Below, piece by piece: positions 62,971 to 64,000 of a DNA stretch of 64,000 nucleotides; the stretch's first letter is position 1; the number at the start of each line of letters is the position of its first letter. Origin of the DNA: an uncultured Opitutales bacterium. GTDB taxonomy: Bacteria > Verrucomicrobiota > Verrucomicrobiia > Opitutales > Seribacteraceae. Under the pieces are notes generated by a model. It saw only the letters and a list, made by a program, of their open reading frames with translations. It did no database searches and was not told the origin of the DNA. The stretch lies in NCBI GenBank assembly GCA_943787575.1, contig CALSMY010000003.1, positions 62,001 to 126,000 on the forward strand, read 5' to 3'. The position numbers and the translations under genes are program-made.

Positions 62971-64000
62971 ATGTCTGTATCCCTTGGCACCCCCTTTAAA
63001 CCTTCGGCAAAAAAAGTTCTTCTTTGTGGCTCGGGCGAGCTTGGCAAAGAAGTGGTTATCGAGTTGCAGCGCTATGGCGTGGAAGTCATCGCACTTGATG
63101 CCTACGAAAATGCCCCTGCCATGCAGGTGGCAGATCGTTCCCATGTGGTATCCATGCTCGATGGGCCCGCCCTACGATCAATCATTGAGCTTGAAAATCC
63201 CGACCTGGTGGTCCCCGAGGTCGAGGCCATCGCCACCGATGTTTTGGCCGAATTGGAGGCGGGAGGCACAACCACGATCATTCCTACTGCCCGGGCAACC
63301 CAGCTTACCATGAACCGCGAGGGTATCCGCCGGCTCGCCGGTGAGGAGCTTGGCCTGCAAACCTCTCCCTATCGTTTTGCAGAGACTGAGGAAGAGTTTA
63401 CCCAGGCGGTCGCAGAGATTGGAATGCCCTGTGTGGTCAAACCCATCATGAGTTCCTCGGGCAAGGGCCAAAGCACCATAAAAAGTGCCGGGCAAATTAC
63501 ACAGGCCTGGGAATATGCCCAGGCGGGCGGACGTGCGGGCAAGGGCAAAGTGATTGTGGAAGGATTTGTGGATTTTGATTATGAAATCACCCTGCTCACG
63601 GTTCGTCATGCCGAGGGTACCTCCTTTTGCGATCCCATTGGCCATGTTCAGGTGGATGGAGATTACCGGGAGTCCTGGCAACCACACCCCATGTCCGATA
63701 GGGCCATTGCTGAGGCCCGTGAATATGCCCGGAAAATTACCGATTCTTTGGGTGGGTGGGGCGTATTTGGGGTGGAACTCTTTATCAAGGACGATCAGGT
63801 CATTTTTAGCGAGGTCTCCCCCCGTCCCCACGATACTGGCATGGTCACGATGATTTCCCAGGACCTTTCCCAGTTTGCCCTGCATGCCCGGGCCATTCTT
63901 GGTCTGCCCATCCCTGCCATCCGCCAGTTCGGACCATCAGCATCCAATGTCATCCTCGTTGAGGGAGAGTCGGATAATCCAAGCTTTGGCAATTTGGACA
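62971..64000 (+). CDS. purT: Formate-dependent phosphoribosylglycinamide formyltransferase, truncated by window end
   Basis: Open frame absent from the supplied ORF track because no stop is reached: [47 protein letters not shown]...[12 protein letters not shown]...[35 protein letters not shown]. Confidence 0.93.
   Translation, partial: MSVSLGTPFKPSAKKVLLCGSGELGKEVVIELQRYGVEVIALDAYENAPAMQVADRSHVVSMLDGPALRSIIELENPDLVVPEVEAIATDVLAELEAGGTTTIIPTARATQLTMNREGIRRLAGEELGLQTSPYRFAETEEEFTQAVAEIGMPCVVKPIMSSSGKGQSTIKSAGQITQAWEYAQAGGRAGKGKVIVEGFVDFDYEITLLTVRHAEGTSFCDPIGHVQVDGDYRESWQPHPMSDRAIAEAREYARKITDSLGGWGVFGVELFIKDDQVIFSEVSPRPHDTGMVTMISQDLSQFALHARAILGLPIPAIRQFGPSASNVILVEGESDNPSFGNLD

Noticed and set aside
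62942-63313. 123-aa + strand ORF at the end of the window
   Set aside because: Out-of-frame reading of the purT 5' region.
63178-63885. 235-aa minus-strand ORF
   Set aside because: Antisense to purT, which runs off the window and so is missing from the ORF track. The purT reading frame has clear motifs.

Overview
This window reads as a chromosomal segment of a marine-type Verrucomicrobiota bacterium, probably Opitutae/Puniceicoccales-like. That assignment is inferred from gene content and was not searched. Most of it is housekeeping: topoisomerase IV-type parE/parC, FAS-II fabG/acpP/fabF, folD, proC, hldD, leuS, lpxI, sufS, hemW, purT (runs off the end), clpS and three tRNAs. Accessory blocks are: (i) a sugar-type ABC transporter; (ii) an AmgK/MurU-like amino-sugar salvage pair; (iii) a second ketosynthase-ACP-CrtI-like oxidoreductase cassette; (iv) a DUF1549/1553 + DUF1501 + SHD1-cytochrome-LRR cluster; (v) an octaheme TPR cytochrome; (vi) a voltage-gated channel with a Ca-type selectivity filter (TLEDWTD); (vii) an LMW-PTP-like protein that lacks its catalytic Cys; (viii) secreted proteins sharing a Trp-rich C-terminal module; (ix) a candidate 6S-like RNA. 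The dominant anomaly is at least eleven genes whose conserved domains continue in another frame, several at G or A homopolymers. This suggests either uncorrected assembly indels or unusual gene decay, and it limits any reading of the split ORFs. No CRISPR array, phage or IS element was seen.
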